Shown: positions 7,819-16,777, counted from the first letter of the stretch. The stretch: 64,000 nt of DNA from Pelagerythrobacter aerophilus (GCF_003581645.1 NZ_QXFK01000018.1:542501-606500); one strand, 5' to 3'. The notes: generated by a model not told the origin, from the sequence alone. Program-made: numbers and translations.

Positions 7819-8940
7819 CAGCAGCGAAAGCTGCGCCTCGTCGCGCGGCCGCTCCTGCGCGCCGCCGGCCTGCTCCAGATTGGACAGGGTGAGGCCCATC
7901 AACCGGATCGGTAGCGGCAGGGGCAGCAAGGCTTCGAGCAGCTCGTGCCCGAGCCGGGCGAACTCGGTCTTGTCGGCGACGCTGCGCGGCAGGCTCCGCG
8001 CCCGGGTGACGATCTGGAAATCGGTGTACTTCATCTTCAGCGTGACCGTGCGGCCCTTCGCGCCGGTGCGCTCGATGCTCTCCCACACGACGTCGACGAT
8101 ATTGTCGAGCGCTTCGCGCAGGGCATGGCCGCTCGATATATCCTCGCCGTAGGTCCGCTCGCCGCCGACCGACTTGCGGATGCGGTTGGCGCGCACGGGC
8201 CTCAGGTCGATCCCCCGCGCCGCGCGGTAGAGGTAGTCGGCGAAGCTGCCGAAGTTGGCGCGCAGGAAGGCGATGTCCCGGTCCGCGAGGTCGGCACCGG
8301 TCGCGATCCCGAGCCGCGCCATCTTCTCCGCGCCTTTCGGCCCGATCCCGTGGAACCGGCGCACCGGCAGCCCGGCGACGAAGGCCGCGCCCTCGCCGGG
8401 CCGGATCACGCACAATCCGTCGGGCTTGTTCTGGTCGCTTGCGAGCTTGGCCAGGAACTTGTTGTACGAGACGCCGGCGCTCGCGGTCAGCCCGGTCTCG
8501 TCGCGAATGCGCTGGCGGATGAGCTGGGCGATCCGCGTCGCCGAACCGATCCCGCGGATGTCATCGGTGACGTCGAGGTAGGCTTCATCGAGGCTCAGTG
8601 GTTCGACGTGCGGGGTGTAGTGGCGGAAGATCGCGCGAATCTGCTGGGACACGTCCTTGTAGACGTCGAACCGTGCGCGGACGAAGATCAGGTCCGGGCA
8701 CAGCCGCTTGGCGGTGACCGATGGCATCGCGCTGCGCACGCCGAACTCGCGCGACTCGTAACTCGCCGCGGCGACCACCCCGCGCCCGCCCGATCCTCCG
8801 ACCGCCACCGGCTTTCCGCGCAGCTCCGGATGATCGCGCTGCTCGACGCTGGCGAAGAAGGCATCCATGTCGACATGGATGATCTTGCGCAGGCCCTGCG
8901 CCTCGTCGGATTCTTCGTGGTCTGGCGCCGTGTCGTCCAT
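7813..8940 (-). CDS. dinB: DNA polymerase IV (Y-family)
   Basis: Error-prone translesion DNA polymerase. The N-terminal catalytic motif IIHVDMDAFFASVEQ contains Asp24, and the second catalytic motif LSLDEAYLDV contains Asp118-Glu119; GVSYNKFLAKLASDQNKP and the helix-hairpin-helix part (GIGPKGAEKMARLGI) follow in order. The protein ends in QLSLLL (residues 370-375), a beta-sliding-clamp binding motif exactly where Pol IV has it. At 375 aa it is a little longer than E. coli DinB (351 aa), the extra being an acidic N-terminal tail of about 18 residues. No LexA box was recognised upstream. It is divergent from the MFS gene. Confidence 0.94.
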   Translation of the reverse strand: MDDTAPDHEESDEAQGLRKIIHVDMDAFFASVEQRDHPELRGKPVAVGGSGGRGVVAAASYESREFGVRSAMPSVTAKRLCPDLIFVRARFDVYKDVSQQIRAIFRHYTPHVEPLSLDEAYLDVTDDIRGIGSATRIAQLIRQRIRDETGLTASAGVSYNKFLAKLASDQNKPDGLCVIRPGEGAAFVAGLPVRRFHGIGPKGAEKMARLGIATGADLADRDIAFLRANFGSFADYLYRAARGIDLRPVRANRIRKSVGGERTYGEDISSGHALREALDNIVDVVWESIERTGAKGRTVTLKMKYTDFQIVTRARSLPRSVADKTEFARLGHELLEALLPLPLPIRLMGLTLSNLEQAGGAQERPRDEAQLSLLL

Positions 8941-9006
8941 CGCGGATTACGATAATCCCGCCGGTTGCAAAGCGGAACCGTTCGTCGCAATGACGATATT
9001 GTGCAC

Positions 9007-10278
9007 ATGCGAAATGAAACCTGGTCCGACGGCGAAGACGTTCGCCCGCCATCCAGCCTCGCGAAACGCGCGCCGATCGGCGAGCGCGAGCTGATCTGGA
9101 TGATGGCGCTGCTGATGGCGCTCAACGCCTTCGGCATCGACGCGATTCTGCCTGCGCTGGACGATCTTGCGGCCGATCTCGGGGTCACGGGCAACAGCCG
9201 GCAGTTCGTGGTCGGGGCCTACCTGCTGGCGACCGGCCTCGGCACGCTCGTGCCGGGCAGCTTCGCCGACCGGTTCGGGCGCCGGCCGGTGCTGTTCGTC
9301 GCGCTCGGCGCCTATATCGTGTTCTCGATCGGCTGCGCGCTCGCGACGTCGTTCGAGGCGCTGGTGGCGCTGCGCGCGGTACAGGGCTTCTCCGCCGCCG
9401 GCATCGTCGCGCTGCCGCCTGCGATCATCCGCGACCGGGTGGGCGGCGACCGGATGGCGCGAATGATGAGCCTGATCTTCGTCATCTTCCTACTCGTGCC
9501 GGCGATCGCGCCGAGCATCGGACAGGGGGTGATCGAGCTGTTCGGCGACTGGCGCTGGATCTTCGTCGTGATGACCACCGCGGCCGTCGTCATGACCGCC
9601 TGGATCTACTGGCGCCTGCCCGAGACGCTCCATGCGCGCGACCGGCAGGAAATCCGCCTGCGCCCGATCCTGCGCAACATGGCGAGCGCGGTCACCTTGC
9701 GCGAGACGATCGGCTACACGCTCGGCAGCGCACTCGTTTTCGGCGGACTGTTCGGCTTCATCAATTCGAGCCAGCAGCTCATCGGCGAGGCTTTCGGCGC
9801 GGGCGACCGCTTCCCGCTGATCTTCGCCATCTGCGCGGCCTGCATGGCGGTGTCGAACTGGTCAAACTCGCGCATCGTCGAGCGGTTCGGCGCGCGCCGG
9901 GTGAGCCATGCCGCGCTGTTCGTGTTCATCGCGGTCGCGGCGGCGCAGCTCTGGTTCGCCAGCCAGCCGGACGAGAGCCTGTGGACGTTCGTGCCGCTGA
10001 TGGCCGCCAATATGAGCCTGCTCGGCTTCATAGGCGCGAACTTCGGCTCGATCGCGCTCCAGCCCTTCCGCCATATCGCCGGCGCGGCCTCCTCCGCCCA
10101 GGGCTTCCTGCGCATGAGCAGCGGCGCAGCGCTGGGGGCGATGATCGGCTTCGCCTACGACGGCACCGCGCGCCCGCTGGCCCTCGCCCTGCTGGTGACG
10201 GCGGTGCTGACGCTCGGCTTCGTGCTGTTCAGCGAGAAGGGCGAACTGTTCGGCCCGCCGGTGCAGGACGACGATTGA
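9007..10278 (+). CDS. MFS transporter, Bcr/CflA (drug:H+ antiporter) type
   Basis: Twelve-helix inner membrane exporter of the major facilitator superfamily. The order of motifs fits the Bcr/CflA drug-resistance branch: first helix with NAFGIDAILPALDDLAADLG, the MFS loop signature GSFADRFGRRPVL (motif A, between helices 2 and 3), then ALRAVQGFSAAGIVALPPAI and WRWIFVVM. The start used is the ATG at 9007 (423 aa); an upstream in-frame TTG at 8965 is unlikely because its leader is polar and it would crowd dinB. The first 28 or so residues are polar, before helix 1. The substrate is not known; related proteins export bicyclomycin, chloramphenicol, sulfonamides or small peptides. No local regulator gene is present. 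Confidence 0.85.
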   Translation: MRNETWSDGEDVRPPSSLAKRAPIGERELIWMMALLMALNAFGIDAILPALDDLAADLGVTGNSRQFVVGAYLLATGLGTLVPGSFADRFGRRPVLFVALGAYIVFSIGCALATSFEALVALRAVQGFSAAGIVALPPAIIRDRVGGDRMARMMSLIFVIFLLVPAIAPSIGQGVIELFGDWRWIFVVMTTAAVVMTAWIYWRLPETLHARDRQEIRLRPILRNMASAVTLRETIGYTLGSALVFGGLFGFINSSQQLIGEAFGAGDRFPLIFAICAACMAVSNWSNSRIVERFGARRVSHAALFVFIAVAAAQLWFASQPDESLWTFVPLMAANMSLLGFIGANFGSIALQPFRHIAGAASSAQGFLRMSSGAALGAMIGFAYDGTARPLALALLVTAVLTLGFVLFSEKGELFGPPVQDDD

Positions 10279-10300
10279 TCTGGTCTGTGAGTGAAGGAGC

Positions 10301-12220
10301 TTACTCTTCCGCCGGCTCCACCACGGCGAGCACCGCCTCGACCTGCACTTGCGCACCCGCGCTGGCGGCAAGCTCGGTAACGGTGCCGTCGAACGGTGCA
10401 GTAAGCGCGTGCTCCATCTTCATCGCCTCGAGCACCAGGAGCCGCTGTCCGGCGGTGACGGTATCGCCCTCCGCCACGTCGACCGCGATGACTTTGCCCG
10501 GCATGGGGGCGACGATCGCTCCGTCCGCGGCGGAGGCGTGGCCGGTGCCACGCGCCGCAAGCGAGAAGCGGTAGGCCGTGCCGGAGGCGAAGGCGACGAT
10601 CTCCTCGCCGTCGAGATAGCCCGTGACCACGGGGCCGTCGTCCGTCTCGGCTTCACCGAAGTCAGGCACAGCGTCCTCGATCGAGACCGTGCCGGCATGC
10701 GCGGCTTCCAGATCGACGAGGCGCGTTTCACCGCCGCTCGCGAGGGCGACCGAACGGCGGGGCGCGGCGTTGAGGCGGAAGCCGGCGAGCGGCTGGTCGA
10801 ACGCATCGTCGGTCGCAAGGCGTGTCGCGACATGCCACACGGCGTCGCTCGGCTCGGCCGAGGGGATGAGACTATCCCCCGCCGCTGCGATGAACCCGGT
10901 ATCGAGATCACCGGCGCGGAAGGCCTCGCTGTCGAGCGCCCGGCCGAGGAAGCCGGCATTGGTGCGCACGGGCCAGACTTCGGTCCCGTTTACGGCTTCC
11001 AGCAGGGCGTCGATCGCTTCCTCGCGGTCGGCGCCGTAGCAGACCAGCTTGGCGATCATCGGATCGTAGAACGGCGATACCGCACCGCCTTCCTCGACTC
11101 CGGTTTCCACGCGGTCCGCCGGACCGAAGTCGAGGTGCTCCAGCGGTCCGGTGCTGGGGAGGAAGCCGCTCGAAGGGTCCTCCGCATAGAGCCGCGCTTC
11201 GATCGCGTGCCCCTCGATGCGCAGCTCGTCCTGCTTGAGCGGCACCGGCTCCCCGCTCGCCACGCGTAGCTGCCACTCGACCAGATCGACGCCGGTGATT
11301 TCCTCGGTCACCGGGTGCTCGACCTGCAGGCGGGTGTTCATCTCCATGAAGAAAATGTGGGTAGCGCGCAGGCCTTCGCTGGCATCGGCGATGAACTCGA
11401 TCGTGCCCGCGCCTTCGTAGTCGACCGCCTGGGCGGCACGGACGGCGGCGGCGCAGATGTCCGCACGCGTCGCCTCGTCCATGCCGGGCGCCGGCGCTTC
11501 CTCGATCACTTTCTGGTGGCGACGCTGGAGCGAGCAGTCGCGCTCGAACAAGTGGACGACATTGCCGTGGCTGTCGCCGAACACCTGCACCTCGATATGG
11601 CGGGGCGAGGTGATCCACTTCTCCAGCAGGACTTGCGTGTTGCCGAAGCTCGCCTTCGCCTCGCGGCGGCAGGATTCGAGCGCGGCTTCGAACTCGCCCG
11701 CGGCATCGACCTTGCGCATGCCCTTGCCGCCGCCGCCCGCGACGGCCTTGATCAGCACCGGATAACCGATCGCATCGGCCTCGGCCTTGAGGCGCTCGGC
11801 CGACTGGTCCTCGCCCTCATAACCCGGGGTCACCGGAACGCCGGCGGCCCGCATCAGCTTCTTGGCCGCGTCCTTGAGGCCCATCGCGCGGATGCTCTGC
11901 GGCTTCGGGCCGACCCAGATCAGCCCGGCGTCGATCACCGCCTGCGCGAAATCGGCATTCTCGGAAAGGAAACCGTAGCCGGGATGGATCGCCTGCGCCC
12001 CGGTCTGCTGCGCGGCGGCGATGATCTTCTCGCCGACGAGGTAACTCTCGGCGGCGGGCGAGGGGCCGATATGCACCGCCTCGTCCGCCTGGCGGACATG
12101 CAGCGCCCGGGCATCGGCGTCCGAATAGACCGCCACCGTGGCGATTCCCATCTCGCGCGCGGTGCGGATGATGCGGCAGGCGATCTCGCCACGATTGGCG
12201 ATCAGAAGCTTGGTGATCAT
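10301..12220 (-). CDS. Biotin-dependent acyl-CoA carboxylase alpha subunit, probably 3-methylcrotonyl-CoA carboxylase (biotin carboxylase + biotin carrier)
   Basis: Carboxylates its own biotin using ATP and bicarbonate; the biotin is then used by a separate carboxyltransferase subunit. Domains in order: biotin carboxylase N-terminal fold (LLIANRGEIACRIIRTA), ATP-grasp with the Gly-rich loop KAVAGGGGKGMR, the conserved HLFERDCSLQRRHQKVIEEA and EMNTRLQVEHPVTE, then a linker domain, and a C-terminal biotinyl domain with EAMKMEH (biotin on Lys601). The 639-aa size and the sequence style best fit the leucine-degradation enzyme (MccA/LiuD) rather than propionyl-CoA carboxylase or the split AccB/AccC, but no carboxyltransferase gene is nearby to confirm it. 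It converges on the MFS gene with 22 bases between. Confidence 0.85.
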   Translation of the reverse strand: MITKLLIANRGEIACRIIRTAREMGIATVAVYSDADARALHVRQADEAVHIGPSPAAESYLVGEKIIAAAQQTGAQAIHPGYGFLSENADFAQAVIDAGLIWVGPKPQSIRAMGLKDAAKKLMRAAGVPVTPGYEGEDQSAERLKAEADAIGYPVLIKAVAGGGGKGMRKVDAAGEFEAALESCRREAKASFGNTQVLLEKWITSPRHIEVQVFGDSHGNVVHLFERDCSLQRRHQKVIEEAPAPGMDEATRADICAAAVRAAQAVDYEGAGTIEFIADASEGLRATHIFFMEMNTRLQVEHPVTEEITGVDLVEWQLRVASGEPVPLKQDELRIEGHAIEARLYAEDPSSGFLPSTGPLEHLDFGPADRVETGVEEGGAVSPFYDPMIAKLVCYGADREEAIDALLEAVNGTEVWPVRTNAGFLGRALDSEAFRAGDLDTGFIAAAGDSLIPSAEPSDAVWHVATRLATDDAFDQPLAGFRLNAAPRRSVALASGGETRLVDLEAAHAGTVSIEDAVPDFGEAETDDGPVVTGYLDGEEIVAFASGTAYRFSLAARGTGHASAADGAIVAPMPGKVIAVDVAEGDTVTAGQRLLVLEAMKMEHALTAPFDGTVTELAASAGAQVQVEAVLAVVEPAEE

Positions 12221-12302
12221 CGGCCCCGGATAGGGCGGATGGCGCGAAAAGGAAACGGGTCCCGCGAACGGCGCCGGCCAGGCGGCCGACCGGAGGTCGA
12301 GG

Positions 12303-13349
12303 TCATTCCTCGTCCGGCAGCGGATCCATCGGGGGCTTGGCGATCGGGCCGGCCATGCGGACGTCGATCAGGATGTCGCCGCGGGTCCATTCGGGCATCG
12401 TCTCGGGCGGCTGCGGGCGGTTGCGCAGAGCTTCCCAGAAGGCGCCGAGGACGTGCTTCGCCTTGTCCCAGCGCCCGATGACCACGCGGTGGTCCCAGGC
12501 CGCCTGGCCGCGCGCGCGAACCTCGCGCCCGATCGCGCCGTAGATGCGCGCCGCGGCGAGCACGGCCCAGCGGCTGCGGAATGGCAGGCGCGGGGTGCCG
12601 AGCTTCGCCGCCGCCTCGTGCCGCTCCATCAGCGTGACCAGCCGCGCGGCCATGTCCGTCAGTTCGCCGCGATGGTGCGGCTTCAGGTGCTGGCCCGGCT
12701 CGATATCCTCCTCGACCAGCCACTCGATCGGCAGGTAGCAGCGGTCCGCCGCATCGTCCTCGCCGATATCGCGCGCGATATTGGCGAGCTGGAACGCGAT
12801 GCCCATGTCGCAGGCGCGGTCGAGCATCTCCGAATCGTCCTTCGGCACGCCCATCACCACGGCCATCATCACGCCGACCGCGCCGGCGACGTGATAGCAG
12901 TAGCGCGCAAGATCGCGCTCGGTGCGCGGGCGCCAGCCGGCCGCATCGAGCTCGAAGCCCATGATCACGTCCTCGGCCATTTCGCGCGTCAGCCCGCACT
13001 CGCGCGCGACCAGGCCGAAGGCATCGAACGCAGGATCGGCGGTCGGCAGGCCTTCGAAGGCGCGTTCGGTCAGCAGACGGATCGCCCGCAGGCGCTTGTC
13101 GGCATCGGCATGTTCGGTCGGCTCGCCGCCGTGATCCTGCCCATCGGCGAGATCGTCGCACCGCCGGCACCAGGCGTAGAGCAGCCAGACGCGCTCGCGC
13201 GTGTCGCGGTCGAACAGCTCGCTCGCGGTGGCGAAGCTTTTCGATCCTTCCGCGATCGCGTCGTAGGCGTGCTCCACCAGCGACCAGCGTTCCCGCCCGC
13301 CGCCCGCCTGCGCCGGCGTCGTCCGCAGGATGCGCGAGGGCGCCAGCAT
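12303..13349 (-). CDS. crtB: Phytoene synthase CrtB
   Basis: Joins two geranylgeranyl diphosphates to phytoene, the first committed carotenoid step. Both Asp-rich Mg-binding motifs are intact: RRCDDLADGQD (Asp65-Asp69) and ANIARDIGEDDAADRCYLP (Asp194-Asp198). The start is uncertain: the ATG at 13349 gives 348 aa (MLAPSRILRTT), while a GTG at 13379 overlaps the TGA of the upstream LOG gene (GTGA) and would add 10 residues; neither has a clear ribosome-binding site. It lies in a leftward string with the LOG-family gene and PhoX, about 7 kb from crtY-crtI and on the opposite strand, whereas crtB is often next to crtI in relatives. Confidence 0.93.
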   Translation of the reverse strand: MLAPSRILRTTPAQAGGGRERWSLVEHAYDAIAEGSKSFATASELFDRDTRERVWLLYAWCRRCDDLADGQDHGGEPTEHADADKRLRAIRLLTERAFEGLPTADPAFDAFGLVARECGLTREMAEDVIMGFELDAAGWRPRTERDLARYCYHVAGAVGVMMAVVMGVPKDDSEMLDRACDMGIAFQLANIARDIGEDDAADRCYLPIEWLVEEDIEPGQHLKPHHRGELTDMAARLVTLMERHEAAAKLGTPRLPFRSRWAVLAAARIYGAIGREVRARGQAAWDHRVVIGRWDKAKHVLGAFWEALRNRPQPPETMPEWTRGDILIDVRMAGPIAKPPMDPLPDEE

Positions 13350-13375
13350 CCGCGGTACGACGCGCCGCGGCCGGC

Positions 13376-13957
13376 TCACAGGTCGCTGGCCTTCATCTGG
13401 AAGATCGGGGTGTGCGGTTGGTAAGCGGCCATCCGGTCCAGCAGTGCAGGCAGAGTCGGTTCGGCCACGACGATACCCTGATGCGCCGGCCGAACGAAAC
13501 CCACTTCCGCCATGTGTCGGTTGAACGCGATCAGATGATCGTAGAACCCGAAGGCGTTGAGCAGGCCCACGGGCTTGGTGTGATAGCCGAGCTGCGCCCA
13601 GCTCACCGCCTCCCACAGCTCGTCCATCGTCCCGACGCCGCCGGGGATGGTCACGAACCCGTCGCTGAGGTCGGTGAAGCGCTGCTTGCGCTCGTGCATG
13701 CCGGAGACGGTGTGGAGCTCGGTGCAATCGGTGTTGGCCACCTCGCTGCCGGCGAGCGCGTCGGGGATCACCCCGATCACCTCGCCCCCGGCATCGAGCG
13801 CCCCGCTCGCCACCGCGCCCATCAGCCCGAGCCGCCCGCCGCCATAGACGACCCCGATCCCGCGCTCGGCCAGCGTGCGCCCGACCTCGCGGGCCAGTTC
13901 GATGTAACGCGGATCGGCGGGCGTCGCGGACCCGCAATAGACGGCAAGGCGATTCAT
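13376..13957 (-). CDS. LOG family protein (nucleotide 5'-monophosphate phosphoribohydrolase-like)
   Basis: A small Rossmann-like enzyme of the LOG/lysine-decarboxylase-like family, most members of which cleave ribose 5-phosphate from AMP or cytokinin nucleotides. The family motif PGGVGTMDE is at residues 105-113 and the upstream MHERK at 87-91; GVVYGGGRLGLMGAVA binds the phosphate. The 193-aa length is normal. The ATG at 13957 opens a compact leader after the PhoX gene. Its stop is overlapped by an alternative GTG start of crtB, which suggests translational coupling, although no metabolic link with carotenoid synthesis is known. Confidence 0.88.
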   Translation of the reverse strand: MNRLAVYCGSATPADPRYIELAREVGRTLAERGIGVVYGGGRLGLMGAVASGALDAGGEVIGVIPDALAGSEVANTDCTELHTVSGMHERKQRFTDLSDGFVTIPGGVGTMDELWEAVSWAQLGYHTKPVGLLNAFGFYDHLIAFNRHMAEVGFVRPAHQGIVVAEPTLPALLDRMAAYQPHTPIFQMKASDL

Positions 13958-14034
13958 GCCGCGCTCTTTGGCCCGGCGGGGTGCATTGGGCAATGCTTCA
14001 ACGCGAAGGCGCTCCATCCATGCTCCGTTGATCG

Positions 14035-15357
14035 CTACGCCATCCACGGCCCCTGGATCGCGAAGGTCTTGGCCGGGCTGTAGGCGTTGACGAACAGCGT
14101 GCGGCCGTCGGGCGAGAAGCAGGCGCCGGCCCATTCGGTCTGCTCGTGCATGAAGGCGATCGGATAGGCCACGCCGTCCGGCGTGATGCCGCGCAGGTGG
14201 TTCTCGACCACTTCGGTGTACTGGTCCTCGCACACCACCAGATGCCCGTTCGGCCCGACCGTCAGGTTGTCGCCGTAGTTGAACTGGTCGCGGTTGGTCG
14301 ATTCGAAGAACAACTGCAGCCGATCGGCCCGCCCACCGCGGCCCGGGACGAGGCGGAAGATCTGGCCGAGCTTGGCCGCGCCGCCGCTGGTGCAGCAGAA
14401 GTAGAGCTCGCCCTCGCCCATGTGGATGCCCTCGCCGCGCGCGAACAGCGCCGCGCCCGCCGCCGCGCCGCGCTGGCGCAGGTCGTCCTCGGGCGCTTCG
14501 ACGTTGTCGAGATCGACCCAGCGCACCTCGGCCCAGGCCTGCGCCGGCATCGGCGCGCCCTGCCAGTTGCGCGTGTCCGCCGGCGCGTCGACGATCGCGA
14601 GCGCCTGGAGTTTGCCGCCCTCGGCCAGCTTGCCCGGCGTGTTCGGGATGAAGCGGTAGAGCAGGCTGTCGTCGCGGTCCTCGGTCTGGTAGACGATCCC
14701 GGTCGCCGGATCGACGCAGGCAGCCTCGTGGTTGAAGCGGCCCATGGCCTTCAGCGGCACCGGATCGATCAAACCCGGCGCGGCGGCCGGCACTTCGAAG
14801 GTCCAGCCGTGATCCTGATTGATCCGGCCGTCGGCACGCACCGGCGCCTCCTCGCAGGTCAGCCAGCTTCCCCACGGCGTGATCCCGCCCGCGCAGTTGC
14901 GGATCGTGCCCGCGAGCGAGCGGTACTGCTTCTCGACCGCCAGGGTCTCGGCATCGAGCACCAGCGTGGTCGTGCCGCCGGGCAGCGGGACGAGGCTGCG
15001 CGCCACGGTGTCGAACGCCGGGCCCGCGACGCCGCCGCCGTCCTTGCCGGGCATCAACTCGTGATTGCGGACCAGCGCGAGCTTGCCGCCGCCGAGATCA
15101 AAGCAGCCCATGCCGTCGGCCGCGTCGGGCACGGTGAAGCCGTCGCTCATCGTGTCGCCGAGCTTCGAGAGCACGCGGTAGGAGAACCCTTCGGGCAGGT
15201 CGATCAGGCCCGCGGGATCGGGTTGCAGCGGGCCGTAGCCGGCGCTGCGCGTTGCACCAGCCATGGTGGTCGAGCACCCGCTCGCCGCGAGCGCGGCAAA
15301 GGCGCTTCCGGTGGCGGCGAGGAATGTACGGCGGTCGGCGGTGAGCGATGCGGGCAT
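14035..15357 (-). CDS. PhoX-type (DUF839) alkaline phosphatase-like lipoprotein
   Basis: PhoX enzymes are Tat-exported, calcium/iron-dependent phosphomonoesterases. Here the N-terminus has a twin Arg (Arg9-Arg10, DRRTFLAATG) followed by a hydrophobic stretch and a lipobox (LAASGC, lipidated Cys28), so a Tat-exported lipoprotein is likely. The catalytic-core signatures are present: NCAGGITPWGSWLTCEEA (Cys154 and TCEEA at 167-171), FNHEAACVDPATGIVYQTED and YFCCTSGG. At 440 aa it is shorter than classic PhoX (about 600 aa) and fits the compact DUF839 subgroup. The ATG at 15357 was chosen because it begins the signal sequence. No Pho box was recognised. The physiological substrate is unknown. Confidence 0.85.
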   Translation of the reverse strand: MPASLTADRRTFLAATGSAFAALAASGCSTTMAGATRSAGYGPLQPDPAGLIDLPEGFSYRVLSKLGDTMSDGFTVPDAADGMGCFDLGGGKLALVRNHELMPGKDGGGVAGPAFDTVARSLVPLPGGTTTLVLDAETLAVEKQYRSLAGTIRNCAGGITPWGSWLTCEEAPVRADGRINQDHGWTFEVPAAAPGLIDPVPLKAMGRFNHEAACVDPATGIVYQTEDRDDSLLYRFIPNTPGKLAEGGKLQALAIVDAPADTRNWQGAPMPAQAWAEVRWVDLDNVEAPEDDLRQRGAAAGAALFARGEGIHMGEGELYFCCTSGGAAKLGQIFRLVPGRGGRADRLQLFFESTNRDQFNYGDNLTVGPNGHLVVCEDQYTEVVENHLRGITPDGVAYPIAFMHEQTEWAGACFSPDGRTLFVNAYSPAKTFAIQGPWMA

Positions 15358-15518
15358 GTCTTGCGGATCCCTGAAGAGTTGCGTGGCCCCGATGCGATAG
15401 CAGCGTGACGCGGGGATGACACCATTCTCCGCACGGGTTCGGAAGCCGAAAAAAGCAACATTCGGCCGGGCCAACCGCTCTTTACACCCGTTCGGACACT
15501 CGGTTTGCCGCGCAATAT

Positions 15519-15547
15519 TTCCGGTCTGGCGCTAAGAGGTGTATATT
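15519..15547 (+). promoter_or_regulatory. Possible promoter for the 142-aa unknown gene
   Basis: A good -10-like TATATT (15542-15547) with a weak -35-like TTCCGG (15519-15524), spaced 17 bases, about 30 bases before the start codon at 15577. The surrounding 219-base divergent region (15358-15576) is AT-richer than its neighbours, as expected of a promoter region. Only the -10 part is convincing. Confidence 0.35.
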
Positions 15548-15576
15548 AAGCGGCGAAACCCGGAGGGGCACCCTCT

Positions 15577-16005
15577 ATGGAGCTGCGCGACAATGCCTGC
15601 CTCGACGCATTGAGCTGGTTCGAGAGTCTCGCCAGGCTGTCCGCGTGGAGCGCGGCCGGGGCGCCGATCGAGAACCTCCTGCGTCTCTCGTATAACCTGA
15701 CCCTCCTTGCGCCGCCGCCGTTCTGCGCGGTCGCAGCATGCCCGCTGGACGAGACCTCGTTCGACGATCTGCTCCGGCGGCAGGCGTTCGAGGCGGCCGC
15801 CGCGTCCCTGATCGGAACCGCGCTTACTTACGAAATCGTCTCGCACGCAGAGACCGCTCCGGCAACGGTGCGCATCTGGCTCAATGGCGACACGGGGGAG
15901 ACGCTGGTGACTTCGGATACGTTGCCTACCGCGCTCGTGCGCGCCTGGATCACGTTCCTGCTGGGGATGGGTCAGGCGACCGGCAGTTCCCACAAGTCGG
16001 CATAG
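15577..16005 (+). CDS. Conserved-looking hypothetical protein (142 aa)
   Basis: Not recognised. It is probably a real gene: the ATG has a strong ribosome-binding site (GGAGGGG, 8 bases upstream), a plausible promoter precedes it, and the protein is not Arg/Pro-skewed as shadow frames here are. It has no signal peptide or membrane helix. The sequence is mainly helical (SWFESLARLSAW, RRQAFEAAAASLIGTALTYE), then a beta-like end (TVRIWLNGDTGETLVTS). It has two Cys residues near the N-terminus and middle. Its last 34 bases overlap convergently with the 3' end of the FixJ-like regulator gene, next to the flagellar operon; a regulatory partnership would be speculation. Confidence 0.6.
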   Translation: MELRDNACLDALSWFESLARLSAWSAAGAPIENLLRLSYNLTLLAPPPFCAVAACPLDETSFDDLLRRQAFEAAAASLIGTALTYEIVSHAETAPATVRIWLNGDTGETLVTSDTLPTALVRAWITFLLGMGQATGSSHKSA

Positions 16006-16610
16006 ATGCCGATCCGGACAGCCTCCGAGGTGGACTTGGCGTCGAGTTTGCGCATTACGTTCTTGCGGTAGATCTCGACCGTTCGCGGGCTGAGATCGAG
16101 CTCGGCGGCGATCTGTTTGTTCGAATTGCCATTGAGGAGCGAGACGAGCACGTCGTGCTCGCGCCCGGTAAGCTGCTCGACCGAGGCCTTCGCCCGGGCC
16201 CGCGCGAGTTCGATCTTGCGCCGGCGGTGGCCTTCCTCGGCTAACCGGCGCAGCGCATCGTCCAGCAGCGCCGGCTCGAACGGCCAGCGCAAATAGTCGA
16301 GCGCGCCTTCGCGCATGGCATGCACGACCTGTTCCGGCTCCGGCGCCTCGCAATATATCGAAATCGGGTAGTACCGTCCCTTGCCGCGCAAGTTGTCGAG
16401 GAAATACGAAAGCGTGTCGCTCCCGGTGCGTTCGACCATCAGCACTGCCCCCTGCGCCGGCAGTATGCGCAGGAATTCGTCGATATCCTCGTAAATCTCG
16501 GCATGCACCCGCCGCGCCATCAGATCGCGCGAGATCTCTGCACGCCGGCGCGAATCGAAGTCGATCACATGCACGGGCCCGCTGCCCCCGATCACGTCCA
16601 TCGCCTGCAC
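15972..16610 (-). CDS. FixJ/NarL-type response regulator with a degenerate receiver domain
   Basis: Transcription factor of 212 aa. The C-terminal LuxR/FixJ helix-turn-helix is intact (about residues 145-205: LTGREHDVLVSLLNGNSNKQ, then IAAELDLSPRTVEIYRKNVM). The N-terminal receiver keeps the fold and part of the acidic pocket (Asp17, Asp19), but the phospho-accepting Asp is replaced by Glu60 (VLMVERTG) and the conserved Lys of the KPF motif is changed (RWPF, 108-111). Such receivers usually do not take up phosphate; Glu can mimic the active state. The start is GTG 16610 or the ATG at 16601. It lies downstream of fliS on the same strand after 167 bases, so it may belong to the flagellar programme. 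A palindrome lies in its leader. Confidence 0.85.
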   Translation of the reverse strand: MQAMDVIGGSGPVHVIDFDSRRRAEISRDLMARRVHAEIYEDIDEFLRILPAQGAVLMVERTGSDTLSYFLDNLRGKGRYYPISIYCEAPEPEQVVHAMREGALDYLRWPFEPALLDDALRRLAEEGHRRRKIELARARAKASVEQLTGREHDVLVSLLNGNSNKQIAAELDLSPRTVEIYRKNVMRKLDAKSTSEAVRIGIYADLWELPVA

Positions 16611-16720
16611 CCGTTTGGACCGCTCGGTCTCATGCTCGTCGAGAGGCGGCTCGTCGGCACGAGGCCTCTGCGGCTATTGTGCGCCCACAACGTCAATCGA
16701 ACCCCCCGGTCAGCGGCGCG

Positions 16721-16735
16721 GCGTTAACTTAACGC
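16721..16735. repeat. 15-base palindrome upstream of the FixJ-like regulator
   Basis: GCGTTAA-C-TTAACGC, seven-base perfect arms, in the 167-base leader between fliS and the FixJ-like gene. It could be an operator for a dimeric regulator. TTAAC-containing repeats also occur upstream of the sigma-54 activator gene (31596-31655). Confidence 0.5.
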
Positions 16736-16777
16736 GAAGGGTTCTGCAAACGTTAAAAATTGCAAACCGGGGATCGC

